From the NCBI GenBank assembly GCA_016182905.1, contig JACPFR010000055.1, positions 1 through 38,442 of the forward strand: 38,442 nt of DNA, read 5' to 3'. The notes beneath the pieces were generated by a model that did not search any database, was not told where the DNA came from, and saw only the letters and a program-made list of their open reading frames with translations. The translations under genes and the position numbers were made by a program. Each line of letters starts with the position of its first letter. Position 1 is the stretch's first letter. Positions 7,445-14,850 of this stretch are shown here, piece after piece. The DNA comes from Elusimicrobiota bacterium. GTDB lineage: Bacteria; Elusimicrobiota; Elusimicrobia; UBA1565; UBA9628.

Positions 7445-7450
7445 CTCAGC

Positions 7451-9697
7451 ATGGCGGCGCCGCCGAGACGGACCACTCTTTATTGGGCCTCGGCCTCGGC
7501 CGCTCTGGCCCTGATCGGGCCGGCGCTCCTGCGCGGAGAAGGCCTGCTCGCCACCGCCGCGCTGTGGCGGGTGCCGCCGTGGAACGCGGTCCTCCCGCCT
7601 CGCCTCGGCGCCGGGCTGCTGGCCGATCAGCTCCTGTACTTGGCGCCGTGGCGCCAGTTCATGCGCGAGGGATTCCTGGCGTGGGACCTCCCGTTGTGGA
7701 ACCCCTTCATCCTGGCCGGGGTCCCGTTCGCGGCGTGCATCCAGGCCGCGCCGTTCCATCCGCTGAACGCCGGGCTCCTGTGGCTTCCCGCCGTCCCGTT
7801 CACCTTGGTCTCCGCTTTCCTCAAGCTGTTCTGCGCGGGCGTTTTCACGGGGCTGCATCTGCGGCGCCTCGGCGCCTCGGAGCGCGGCTGCGTCCTCGGG
7901 GCCGTCGTCTTCTCCCTGGGCGGCTTCATGGTCGCCTGGCTCGGCCATCCGCACTCGACGACCGCGTGCCTGCTGCCGGCGCTGTTCTGGGCGCTGGGAC
8001 GGCTGTCGGACCGCCCGGGATCCCGCGAGGCCGCGCTCCTCGCCCTGTTCACCGGCCTGGCCTTGCTCGGCGGCCATCCTCCGACGATGCTCCACGTCCT
8101 CGGCGCGGCCGCCGCGTACGGGCTTTTCCTGTCGGCCGGGCGCCCGCGCTTCCTCGTCTGGGCGGCGCTGGGCGCGGCGCTCGGCGCCTGCCTGGCGGCG
8201 CCCGCCTTGCTCCCTTACTTCGAGTACGCCGGCCTCAGCTCGACGGCCGCCGCCTCGGGCTCGCTCGCGCGCTGGGGCTTCCGCCTGTCGCCGTGGCTGC
8301 CGCTGCACCTGCTCATGCCGCTCGCCTCGGGCTCGCCCGCGCGCGGCGCCGAGATACTGGCCGGCCTGTTCGGGCTCGGCCCGGAGAGCAATTTCATCGA
8401 GCGCGCGGCGTGGACCGGCCTGATCCCGCTCGCCTTCGCCGCGCTGGCCGTCGCGCGCCGCCGCGACGGGCAGACCCTGTTCCATCTGGGGCTCGCGCTG
8501 TTCGGACTGTCGGCCGCGCTCGGCGCGCCGCCGCTGCCGTGGCTGTGGAAGGCGCTCCCCGCCTTCTCGGCGGCGAACCCGACGCGGCTGCTGCTCGTCT
8601 GGACCTTCGGCGTCGCCGTGCTCGCGGGGCTGGGCGCGGACGCCGACCCCGCGCGGCTCGAGCCCGCGGTCCGGCGCGTCCTGCGCTGGTCGCTGTGGGT
8701 CCCGTCCGTCCTGGCGCTCTCCGCGTATTGGATCCTGGCCTGGCGCTCCCTCGACGAACTCCGCCCGAGCGAGGTCCTGTTCGCGGTCGCGGTGATGGCG
8801 GTGTTCCTCGCGGAATGCCTCGCGGCGCGGCGGCTGCTCGACCCGAGGCGGCGCGCCTGGACGCCGTGGCTGGCGGGCCTGTTCTGCCTGATCCCCGCTC
8901 TCGACGTCAACCCGTCGGCGCCGGCGTCCACCTTCTATCCGGAGACCCCGGCGATCACGGCCCTGAGGGACGCGGCGGGCGAGGGGCGCGTGTTCGCGCT
9001 CGGGCGGGCGCTCGAGCCGAACCTGGGCATGCCCTTCCGTCTGCGCGACGCGCGCGGGCGGGACTTCACCGCGCCCCGGCGCTACGAGGAGCTCGTGACG
9101 GGACGTGCCGGGGATTTCGATTTCTATTCGGGCGCGGCCGAGCCGCCGCCGAACCCGACTTTGCTCGCCGTCGGGGCCGTCGGAGCGACCGCGAGGACCG
9201 CGTCGGCCGCGCCGAAGGGCTGGAAGCCGGTCCACGAGGGGGACCTGCTCGTCTTCCGCGCGCCGGCCCCCGCCCGCCGCGCGCTGTTCGTCGCCGAGGC
9301 CCGCACGGCGGCGCCCGCCGAGGTCCTCGCCGCCGTGCGCGCGCCGGGCTTCGACCCGGCGCGCATGGTCTGGCTCGACGACGGCGACGCGCCGGCCTTC
9401 AAGGCCGCGAAGGGCGCGGCGCGCATCGCCGCGGACGGCGCGGACTCCGTCGTCGTCGAGGTCGACGCGGGCGGTCCCGGCTGGCTGGTGCTCCTCGACA
9501 ACTGGTACCCGGGCTGGGAGGCGGCGGTGGACGGCCGGCCCGCCCGCGTGCGCCGCGCCGACTACGCGTTCCGGGCCGTCGAGGTGCCCGCCGGGAAGTC
9601 CGTCGTGCGCTTCGACTACCGCCCGCGCCCGTTCCGGCTCGGCCTGCTGCTCGCCCTGCTCGCCGCGCCGGCGCTGCTCGCCGCGGCGCTGCTCTAG
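7451..9697 (+). CDS. YfhO-family membrane protein (GT-C fold)
   Basis: A 748-residue protein with about twelve membrane helices followed by a soluble C-terminal domain and a final hydrophobic helix. The N-terminal loop has QLLYLAPWRQFMREG and LPLWNPFILAGVPF, and the C-terminal part has LLDNWYPGWEAAVDGRPA and AYAFRAVEVPAGKS-like sequence, both characteristic of YfhO-family proteins. Studied members are involved in glycosylation of cell-wall polymers or proteins; the specific role here is not visible. The gene is divergent from the TMTC-like gene with 25 bp between start codons, and its TAG stop shares the CTAG palindrome with the convergent hydrolase gene. Confidence 0.85.
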   Translation: MAAPPRRTTLYWASASAALALIGPALLRGEGLLATAALWRVPPWNAVLPPRLGAGLLADQLLYLAPWRQFMREGFLAWDLPLWNPFILAGVPFAACIQAAPFHPLNAGLLWLPAVPFTLVSAFLKLFCAGVFTGLHLRRLGASERGCVLGAVVFSLGGFMVAWLGHPHSTTACLLPALFWALGRLSDRPGSREAALLALFTGLALLGGHPPTMLHVLGAAAAYGLFLSAGRPRFLVWAALGAALGACLAAPALLPYFEYAGLSSTAAASGSLARWGFRLSPWLPLHLLMPLASGSPARGAEILAGLFGLGPESNFIERAAWTGLIPLAFAALAVARRRDGQTLFHLGLALFGLSAALGAPPLPWLWKALPAFSAANPTRLLLVWTFGVAVLAGLGADADPARLEPAVRRVLRWSLWVPSVLALSAYWILAWRSLDELRPSEVLFAVAVMAVFLAECLAARRLLDPRRRAWTPWLAGLFCLIPALDVNPSAPASTFYPETPAITALRDAAGEGRVFALGRALEPNLGMPFRLRDARGRDFTAPRRYEELVTGRAGDFDFYSGAAEPPPNPTLLAVGAVGATARTASAAPKGWKPVHEGDLLVFRAPAPARRALFVAEARTAAPAEVLAAVRAPGFDPARMVWLDDGDAPAFKAAKGAARIAADGADSVVVEVDAGGPGWLVLLDNWYPGWEAAVDGRPARVRRADYAFRAVEVPAGKSVVRFDYRPRPFRLGLLLALLAAPALLAAALL

Positions 9698-10551
9698 AGC
9701 TCGACGACCTGGCCTTCCCTCGCCGCGAAGCAGTCGATGGAGAGCTTGCGCGAGGAGATCAGGGCGACGCTCTCGACCAGGCGGGCGTCGAGCTTGTCGT
9801 CGTCGTGCAGCGGGTCGTGGTGGAACAGCGCCATGCGCTTGACCTCGGCCGCCTGCGCCAGGTCGAGGATGTCCGCGAAGGTGCTGTGGCCCCAGCCGCG
9901 CTTCATCCTGTACTCGTCGGGGGTGTACTGCGCCTCGCAGATCAGCAGGTCCGACCCGGCGACGAAGCGCGCGATCGCCGCGTCCTCCTTGTCGCTGAAC
10001 TCGCCCTTCGGGTTCAGCGCGCCGTAAGGCTCGTGGTCGCTGATGTAGGAGACGACCTTGCCCTCGTATTCGAAGCGGTAGCCGACGGTGATGCCCGGGT
10101 GGTTCAGGAAATGGGTCGTGACCCTGACCGCGCCCGCCTGCAGGGGGCCGTTCATCTCGTGGAACTCGGGCTTGGAGCCGAGGTCCTTGAGCTGGAGGGG
10201 GAAGTAGGTCGAGTGCATCTGTCCCGCCATCACCTCCTGGAAGGACTTCATCGTGCCGTGCATGCCGTAGACCTCGAACTTCGTCGTCGGCAGGAACAGC
10301 GGCGTGAAGAAGGGGAAGCCCTGGATGTGGTCCCAGTGGGTGTGGCCGATGAACAGGCGGCCCTTGATCGGCCCGCCGGCCGCGCGCCGCATCAGGTCGA
10401 AGCCGAGCTCGCGGATGCCGGTCCCGGCGTCGATGATGAAGGTCTCGCCGGCGATCTCCATCTCCACGCACGGCGTGTTGCCGCCGTAGCGGACCGTCCT
10501 CGGCCCGGGCGCCGGGATCGAGCCGCGCACGCCCCAGAAGCGCACGCGCAT
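9694..10551 (-). CDS. Metallo-beta-lactamase-fold hydrolase
   Basis: A 285-residue MBL-fold enzyme beginning MRVRFWGVRGSIPAPG, a typical N-terminus of the RNase Z/phosphodiesterase-like branch. The metal motif is GHTHWDHIQGF (HxHxDH). Further metal ligands are plausible in the H-P-G-I-T and SDHEPYG segments and in FHHDPLHDD near the C-terminus. The family hydrolyses phosphodiesters or related bonds, but no substrate can be assigned. The start at 10551 overlaps the upstream response-regulator stop in TGATG, so the two proteins are made together. An in-frame extension upstream is only a shadow of the regulator gene. Confidence 0.88.
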   Translation of the reverse strand: MRVRFWGVRGSIPAPGPRTVRYGGNTPCVEMEIAGETFIIDAGTGIRELGFDLMRRAAGGPIKGRLFIGHTHWDHIQGFPFFTPLFLPTTKFEVYGMHGTMKSFQEVMAGQMHSTYFPLQLKDLGSKPEFHEMNGPLQAGAVRVTTHFLNHPGITVGYRFEYEGKVVSYISDHEPYGALNPKGEFSDKEDAAIARFVAGSDLLICEAQYTPDEYRMKRGWGHSTFADILDLAQAAEVKRMALFHHDPLHDDDKLDARLVESVALISSRKLSIDCFAAREGQVVEL

Positions 10552-10919
10552 CAGGCGCCGCCCGCCATCTCGTCGACGCGGCGATTGAACTCGCCGACCT
10601 CGAAGGGCTTGACGATGTAGCCGTCGGCGCCCGTCTCCTCGACGGCGGTGCGCACGTCGTGCTGGTAGGACTTCGAGGAGCTGATCAGGATCTTGATGCC
10701 CTTCAGCTCCGGGTCGGCGCGCAGGCGCTGGCAGACCTCGAAGCCGTGCATGATGGGCATGAGCAGGTCGAGCACGAGGACGTCGGGACGCACCGCGCGC
10801 ACGACCGCGAGCCCCTTCGCGCCGTCGTTGGCGGTGGAGACGTCGTAGCGTCCGCGCAGCAGCATGCACATCAGCTCGCGCATGTCATCGTCGTCGTCGA
10901 CGACCACCACCTTTTTCAC
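10551..10919 (-). CDS. Single-domain response regulator (CheY-like receiver)
   Basis: A receiver-only protein of 122 residues (MKKVVVVDDDDDM...). The acidic pocket, the phospho-acceptor Asp in VLVLDLLMP, the Ser of ILISSSKS and the Lys of YIVKPFE are all present. There is no output domain, so it acts by protein contact. Two GTG codons are possible starts (10922 and 10919). I prefer 10919 because TACACT on the minus strand (10931-10926) is exactly 6 nt upstream, matching the leaderless pattern of the window. The 1-bp overlap with the MBL hydrolase gene suggests the hydrolase is its functional partner. No histidine kinase is in the window. Confidence 0.9.
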   Translation of the reverse strand: MKKVVVVDDDDDMRELMCMLLRGRYDVSTANDGAKGLAVVRAVRPDVLVLDLLMPIMHGFEVCQRLRADPELKGIKILISSSKSYQHDVRTAVEETGADGYIVKPFEVGEFNRRVDEMAGGA

Positions 10920-10950
10920 CACCGCAGTGTAGCGGGTCCGGGCCCCGGCG

Positions 10951-11250
10951 TCAATACGGCCAGCCGAGAATCTTCCCCGATTTCAGCAGGCCCCAGCGGC
11001 GGTTGTCCCGTCGCCGCTGGGCCTCCTCGGCCAGCAGATCTCCGCATTCCTCCGCGAGCTCCTGGACGTCGAACAGCACGACGTAGCCCAGTCCCGAGAA
11101 CAGCTTGATCCATGTCTCGATCGCGGTGTTCCCGCCGCGCTCCGCCCGGTTGACGACCGAGGAGTTGACCTTCGCCTCGTCGGCGAGTTGACGCTGCGAG
11201 ATGCCGCGCTCCCGGCGCAGGCGTCTCAGATTTTCGGCCAATGGATTCAT
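10951..11250 (-). CDS. XRE-family HTH transcriptional regulator
   Basis: A 99-residue protein with an N-terminal Cro/C1-type helix-turn-helix (LRRLRRERGISQRQLADEAKVNSSVVNRAERGGN, about residues 8-41). A short C-terminal region LFSGLGYVVLFDVQELAEECGD follows, probably for dimerisation. It resembles small antitoxin-like or housekeeping XRE regulators, but no toxin gene is adjacent. The ATG at 11250 is preceded by TATAGA 4 nt upstream, so a very short or absent leader is likely; a TTG three codons in is an alternative start. It is divergent from aspartate kinase across an inverted-repeat element. Confidence 0.85.
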   Translation of the reverse strand: MNPLAENLRRLRRERGISQRQLADEAKVNSSVVNRAERGGNTAIETWIKLFSGLGYVVLFDVQELAEECGDLLAEEAQRRRDNRRWGLLKSGKILGWPY

Positions 11251-11311
11251 CTTATCTATACGACCGACCCCCCGAAAAAGTTCCCTCGGTCGGGGGCCGC
11301 CGGTGTGGGGA

Positions 11312-11338
11312 CCTTTTTCGGTTCGCTGCTTTTAAGCA
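11312..11338. repeat. 27-bp perfect inverted repeat, left arm
   Basis: Left arm (CCTTTTTCGG...TTTTAAGCA) is the exact reverse complement of 11387-11413, with a 48-nt spacer. It also pairs with one mismatch to 11272-11285 over 14 bp, so two mutually exclusive hairpins are possible. Confidence 0.85.
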
Positions 11339-11386
11339 TCGCCCCCCGCAAATGACGTGATTTAAACCATCTATTCCGCTTCCCGC

Positions 11387-11413
11387 TGCTTAAAAGCAGC
11401 GAACCGAAAAAGG
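11387..11413. repeat. 27-bp perfect inverted repeat, right arm
   Basis: Exact reverse complement of 11312-11338. The arm is AT-richer than its surroundings. No T-tract or open reading frame in the 48-nt loop supports a terminator or a transposase. Confidence 0.85.
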
Positions 11414-11449
11414 ATAAGTCGGGCCGTCGGGCCCGCCCCGTCAATACGG

Positions 11450-11455
11450 TACAAT
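11450..11455 (+). promoter_or_regulatory. -10 box of aspartate kinase gene (leaderless)
   Basis: TACAAT ends 6 nt before ATG 11462, placing the expected transcription start at the start codon. No Shine-Dalgarno is seen (CTTCCC precedes ATG) and no consensus -35. Confidence 0.6.
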
Positions 11456-11461
11456 CTTCCC

Positions 11462-12784
11462 ATGATCGTCATGAAATTCGGCGGCTCCAGCGTCGGCGCG
11501 CCCGACCGCATCGCGCGCGTCATCGAGATCGTGCGCGGGCGCCTGGCGCGCAAGCCGGTCGTGGTGGTGTCCGCCTTCCGGGGCGTGACCGACGACCTGC
11601 TCGCCCTCGGACGCGAGGCCCTGGGGGGGAACATCGGGCGGCTCGACCTCGTCGGCAAGCGCCATCGCGACGCGGCGCGCGACCTCGGCGTTGATCCCGC
11701 CCCGCTCGAGCCGCTGCTGGCGGAGCTCGCGGAGCTGGCGCGCGGAGTCTCGCTCCTCAAGGAGCTCACGCCGCGCACGCTGGACCGACTCGCCGGCTGC
11801 GGCGAGCGCTTGTCGGCGCGCATCGTGGCGGCCGTGTTCGCCAAGGCGGGCGTGCCGGCCGTCGCGGTGGACGCCTCCGCGGCGGGGCTGGTCACGGACG
11901 AGCGGTTCGGCGAGGCCGCTCCGCTGCCGGAGGCCGACGCGCTGCTGCGCGCCGCGCTCGGCGGCGACGGACCGCTGCGGGTCGTCACGGGCTTCATCGG
12001 CCGGACGCGGGGCGGGGAACTGACGACCTTGGGCCGCAACGGAAGCGATTTCTCCGCGACCATCATCGGGGCGGCGCTCGGAGCGGAGGAGGTCGAGATC
12101 TGGTCGGACGTGGACGGGATCATGACCGCGGACCCGCGGCTGGTGCCCGGCGCGCGGCCGCTGGAGACCTTGAGCTTCGCGGAGGCCTGCGAGCTGGCGC
12201 ACTACGGGGGGAAGGTCCTGCATCCGCACACCTTGGTGCCGGCCATGCGCAAGGGAATCCCGGTGCGGGCGCTCAACACGTTCAAGCCGGAGCATCCGGG
12301 CACGCGGATCGTCGCGGCGGCGGCGGCGGCGCACGGCGTGGCGCTGAAGTCCATCGCCTTCAAGCGGCATCAGCTGATCCTGAGCGCGTCGAGCCCGCGC
12401 ATGCTGTCGGGCCCCGGCTTCCTGGCGCGCATCTTCGCGGCCCTGGCGCGGCACGACATCGACGTGGACATGGTGGCGACGTCGGAGGTGTCGGTGTCGG
12501 CGACGACCGGGGACGAGAAGGGCGTGGCCAAGGCCGTCGAGGAGCTGTCGGCCGAGTTCGAGACCACGGTCGAGCGGGGCATGTCGGTGGTCTGCGCCGT
12601 CGGCGACGCGATCCAGTCCACGCCCGGCGTCGCCGCGGAGATCTTCGGCGCGATGAAGTCGGCCGGGGTCAACGTGCGCATGATCTCCCAGGGCGCCTCC
12701 AAGAACAACGTCGCCTTCGTCGTCGAGGACGCGGCCGTCGACGCCGCGGTCAGGGCCCTGCACTCCCGCTTCTTCCCCATTTGA
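11462..12784 (+). CDS. lysC: Aspartate kinase (monofunctional, ACT-domain regulated)
   Basis: A 440-residue aspartokinase, catalysing ATP-dependent phosphorylation of aspartate, the first step to lysine, threonine, methionine and diaminopimelate. The N-terminal MKFGGSSVG (residues 4-12), VVVVSAFRGVTD, LTPRTLDRLAGCGERLSA and TTLGRNGSDFSA (about 188-199) are kinase motifs. EIWSDVDGIMTADPRLVPGA binds nucleotide and substrate. Two ACT domains occupy about residues 310-440 (FLARIFAALARHDIDVDMV; VNVRMISQGASKNNVAFVV), implying feedback control by an amino acid. Length and layout resemble the LysC/AKIII class. It stands alone, with no other lysine or threonine genes nearby. Confidence 0.93.
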   Translation: MIVMKFGGSSVGAPDRIARVIEIVRGRLARKPVVVVSAFRGVTDDLLALGREALGGNIGRLDLVGKRHRDAARDLGVDPAPLEPLLAELAELARGVSLLKELTPRTLDRLAGCGERLSARIVAAVFAKAGVPAVAVDASAAGLVTDERFGEAAPLPEADALLRAALGGDGPLRVVTGFIGRTRGGELTTLGRNGSDFSATIIGAALGAEEVEIWSDVDGIMTADPRLVPGARPLETLSFAEACELAHYGGKVLHPHTLVPAMRKGIPVRALNTFKPEHPGTRIVAAAAAAHGVALKSIAFKRHQLILSASSPRMLSGPGFLARIFAALARHDIDVDMVATSEVSVSATTGDEKGVAKAVEELSAEFETTVERGMSVVCAVGDAIQSTPGVAAEIFGAMKSAGVNVRMISQGASKNNVAFVVEDAAVDAAVRALHSRFFPI

Positions 12785-12795
12785 TATCCTGAGCC

Positions 12796-13704
12796 ATGCT
12801 TCCGAGCGTGGAGGACTGGCTGTCCGCGTCGTGGGCGGACTATCGTCGCCGATGGGCGGCCCTGATGGCGGTGCTCGCCTTGAGCGTCGTCGCCGCCGTC
12901 GGCGCCGCGCTCCTGCCGTTCGTCCCGGCCGCGGCGGCCGCTTTGGCCGGGGCCGCGCCGCCGTGGACGCTCTTCGGCGTCGGCTGGGTCCTTTCCGTCC
13001 TCGCCGTGATGGTCGCGTCCGCCTGGGGCATGGCGGCGACGCTCCGCGCGGCCGCCTTCGATGAAGGCGTCGCGGAGTCCCTGCGGGCGGCGTGGCGTCA
13101 GACTCCGGCGTTCGCCTGGGTCACCTCGTTGGCGATGCTGGCCGCGGGCGGAGGCTTCGTCCTGCTGATCGTCCCCGGTCTGATCCTCGGCGTCCTGGTG
13201 TTCTTCTCGCCTTTCTATCAGCTCTCGGGGGAAGCGTCGGGGCTGGCGGCCATGGAGCTGTCGTTCGCGCGCGTGCGGCCGGTGCTGGGAGCGGCGGCGG
13301 GTCGGCTCGCGCTGCTCGCGACGGTGGTGTGCCTCCCGTCGTGGATCCCCTGGGTCGGGTGGATCGTCGCCGCGCTGTGGGCGCCGTTCGGCTACGTCGC
13401 CTGCGCGCGTCTCGCCGACGACCTCAAGGCGCTGAACCCGGCGCCTGAGCGCCCCCGGCTCGGCGGAGCCGTCGCCGCGCTCGCGCTCGTCATGACTCTC
13501 GCGACCGTCGCGATCTCCTGGGCCGCGGCGCGCGCGGGGGCCGCGATGAGCGAGGCGTTCGCGTCGGGCGCGGTGGCCTTGCCCGACGCGGAGACGGCGC
13601 AGTCCATGCTGGCCGTGCTGCAGGGCCGCGGCACCGAGGACGACGCGCGGCGCTCGACGACCTTCGTGCTGACGCTCTCGTCGACCTCGTCGGGGGGGAG
13701 ATGA
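12796..13704 (+). CDS. Polytopic membrane protein of unknown function
   Basis: A 302-residue protein with about six hydrophobic segments. Conserved-looking parts are VEDWLSASWADYRRRWAALM at the N-terminus and LLIVPGLILGVLVFFSPFYQL in the middle, which resemble the membrane-domain proteins of the YciC/glycerophosphodiester-phosphodiesterase-membrane-domain type. No catalytic motif is seen. A TATCCT box ends 5 nt before the ATG. Its stop overlaps the start of the UPF0104 protein (ATGA), so the two are coupled. Confidence 0.7.
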   Translation: MLPSVEDWLSASWADYRRRWAALMAVLALSVVAAVGAALLPFVPAAAAALAGAAPPWTLFGVGWVLSVLAVMVASAWGMAATLRAAAFDEGVAESLRAAWRQTPAFAWVTSLAMLAAGGGFVLLIVPGLILGVLVFFSPFYQLSGEASGLAAMELSFARVRPVLGAAAGRLALLATVVCLPSWIPWVGWIVAALWAPFGYVACARLADDLKALNPAPERPRLGGAVAALALVMTLATVAISWAAARAGAAMSEAFASGAVALPDAETAQSMLAVLQGRGTEDDARRSTTFVLTLSSTSSGGR

Positions 13705-14756
13705 AGAGCGGGGGGCGCGTGGCCCTCGCCGTCGGCGCGGCCGTCGCGCTCGGGCTGCTCTCGTGGGTCGTGGGCTCGAACTACGCCGAGGTCCGCGCGG
13801 CGGCGGCCGACCTGTCGTGGGGCTGGGCGGGCGCGGCGCTGCTGTGCGCGCTGACGAGCCACGCGATGGGCGGGCTCGCGCTGTCGGCGGTCCTGACCTT
13901 GCTCGGCCATCCGCTGGGAGCCCCGACCGTGCTCGGCATCTCGCTCGTGTCGACGACGGCGAACTACGTGGTCTCGACCGGCGGCGTGAGCGGCTTCGCG
14001 CTCAAGGCGCACCTCCTGCACAAGCGCCTCGTGCCGATCGCGACGACCATCGTCGCCTCCGCTCTGACCTCGGTGATCCTGTACGCCGTCCTCGCCGCGG
14101 TCCTCGTGCAGGGCCTCGCGTCCCTGATGTTCCGGCTCCAGGGCAGCCGCGTCGGCCTCGTCGAGGGCGTCGTGGGCCTGTGCGTCCTGATCGTGGCCGC
14201 CGGCGGGCTGATCGTCCTGTTCCTCGACGGGCGCCTGCGCGGCAAGGCCGCGAGGCGCGTGTTCCACTGGACGAACCAGGCCGCCTTCCGGCTCTCGACC
14301 AAGCAGATCCCGGCGGAGAGCTTCATGGCCTTCGAGAGGCAGATGGCGCACGGCCTCGCCCGCATCCGGCACGAGCACGGGCACCTGACGCGCGCGGTGC
14401 TGTTCACCTGCCTCGACTGGGGCTTCGCGATGCTCTCGCTGTGGCTGTGCTTCAAGGCGGTCGGCGATCCGCTTCCGCTGGGCCCGCTGTCCGCCGTGTT
14501 CGCGGTCGGCCAGGGCGCGACCTTGATCCCGGTCCTGCCCGGAGGGCTCGGCGCGGCCGAGGGCTCGACGGCGGCCGTGCTCGTCGCCCTCGGCTACGAC
14601 GGGGGGCGCGCCGTCGTCGCGGCCCTGCTGTACCGCGCGGCCTACTACGTCGTGCCGTCCCTGCTCAGCGTCCTCGTGCTCTGGGGGCTCAAGGTCTCCG
14701 AGCCGTCCGTGCTCGCTGAGGCCGCCGCTTTGGCCGAGGAGCTTCCGCGGAAGTAG
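13701..14756 (+). CDS. UPF0104 / LPG-synthase-TM flippase-like membrane protein
   Basis: A 351-residue protein with about eight membrane helices. The family signatures are STTANYVVSTGGVSGFALKA near residue 90 and the C-terminal VLPGGLGAAEGSTAAVLVALGYD with LLYRAAYYVVPSLLS. These match the transmembrane domain of lysylphosphatidylglycerol synthase MprF (flippase part). The aminoacyl-transferase domain of MprF is absent, so lipid or lipid-linked precursor flipping is more likely than lysyl transfer; the substrate is unknown. Translation is coupled to the upstream membrane protein. Confidence 0.85.
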   Translation: MKSGGRVALAVGAAVALGLLSWVVGSNYAEVRAAAADLSWGWAGAALLCALTSHAMGGLALSAVLTLLGHPLGAPTVLGISLVSTTANYVVSTGGVSGFALKAHLLHKRLVPIATTIVASALTSVILYAVLAAVLVQGLASLMFRLQGSRVGLVEGVVGLCVLIVAAGGLIVLFLDGRLRGKAARRVFHWTNQAAFRLSTKQIPAESFMAFERQMAHGLARIRHEHGHLTRAVLFTCLDWGFAMLSLWLCFKAVGDPLPLGPLSAVFAVGQGATLIPVLPGGLGAAEGSTAAVLVALGYDGGRAVVAALLYRAAYYVVPSLLSVLVLWGLKVSEPSVLAEAAALAEELPRK

Positions 14757-14838
14757 GCCTTAAGGCCCATGGTCCATCTGGGCCCATTGCCGGGCGCCGG
14801 ACGGCGCCGCGCCGCTTCCGCATTTCCCGGGCCCTTGC

Positions 14839-14844
14839 TAAGAT
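14839..14844 (+). promoter_or_regulatory. -10 box of exported protein gene (leaderless)
   Basis: TAAGAT ends 6 nt before GTG 14851. No Shine-Dalgarno is present (GGGCGT occupies the gap). Confidence 0.5.
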
Positions 14845-14850
14845 GGGCGT

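Noticed and set aside
5806-10620. Very long plus-strand open frame (about 1600 residues)
   Set aside because: It is antisense or out of frame to several clear genes, is rich in Arg/Gly/Ala as expected for frame shadows in GC-rich DNA, and has no domain signature.
11256-11461. Possible lysine riboswitch or attenuator before aspartate kinase
   Set aside because: No lysine-riboswitch core is recognisable, and a TACAAT box 6 nt before the ATG predicts a leaderless mRNA that would not include the element.
13701-14756. Full MprF lysylphosphatidylglycerol synthase
   Set aside because: Only the membrane flippase-like domain is present; the C-terminal aminoacyl-transferase domain is missing.
14757-14795. 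Palindromic GGCCTTAAGGCC and a GGCCCA/TGGGCC hairpin after the flippase-like gene
   Set aside because: Stems are short and no T-tract follows, so a terminator could not be supported.
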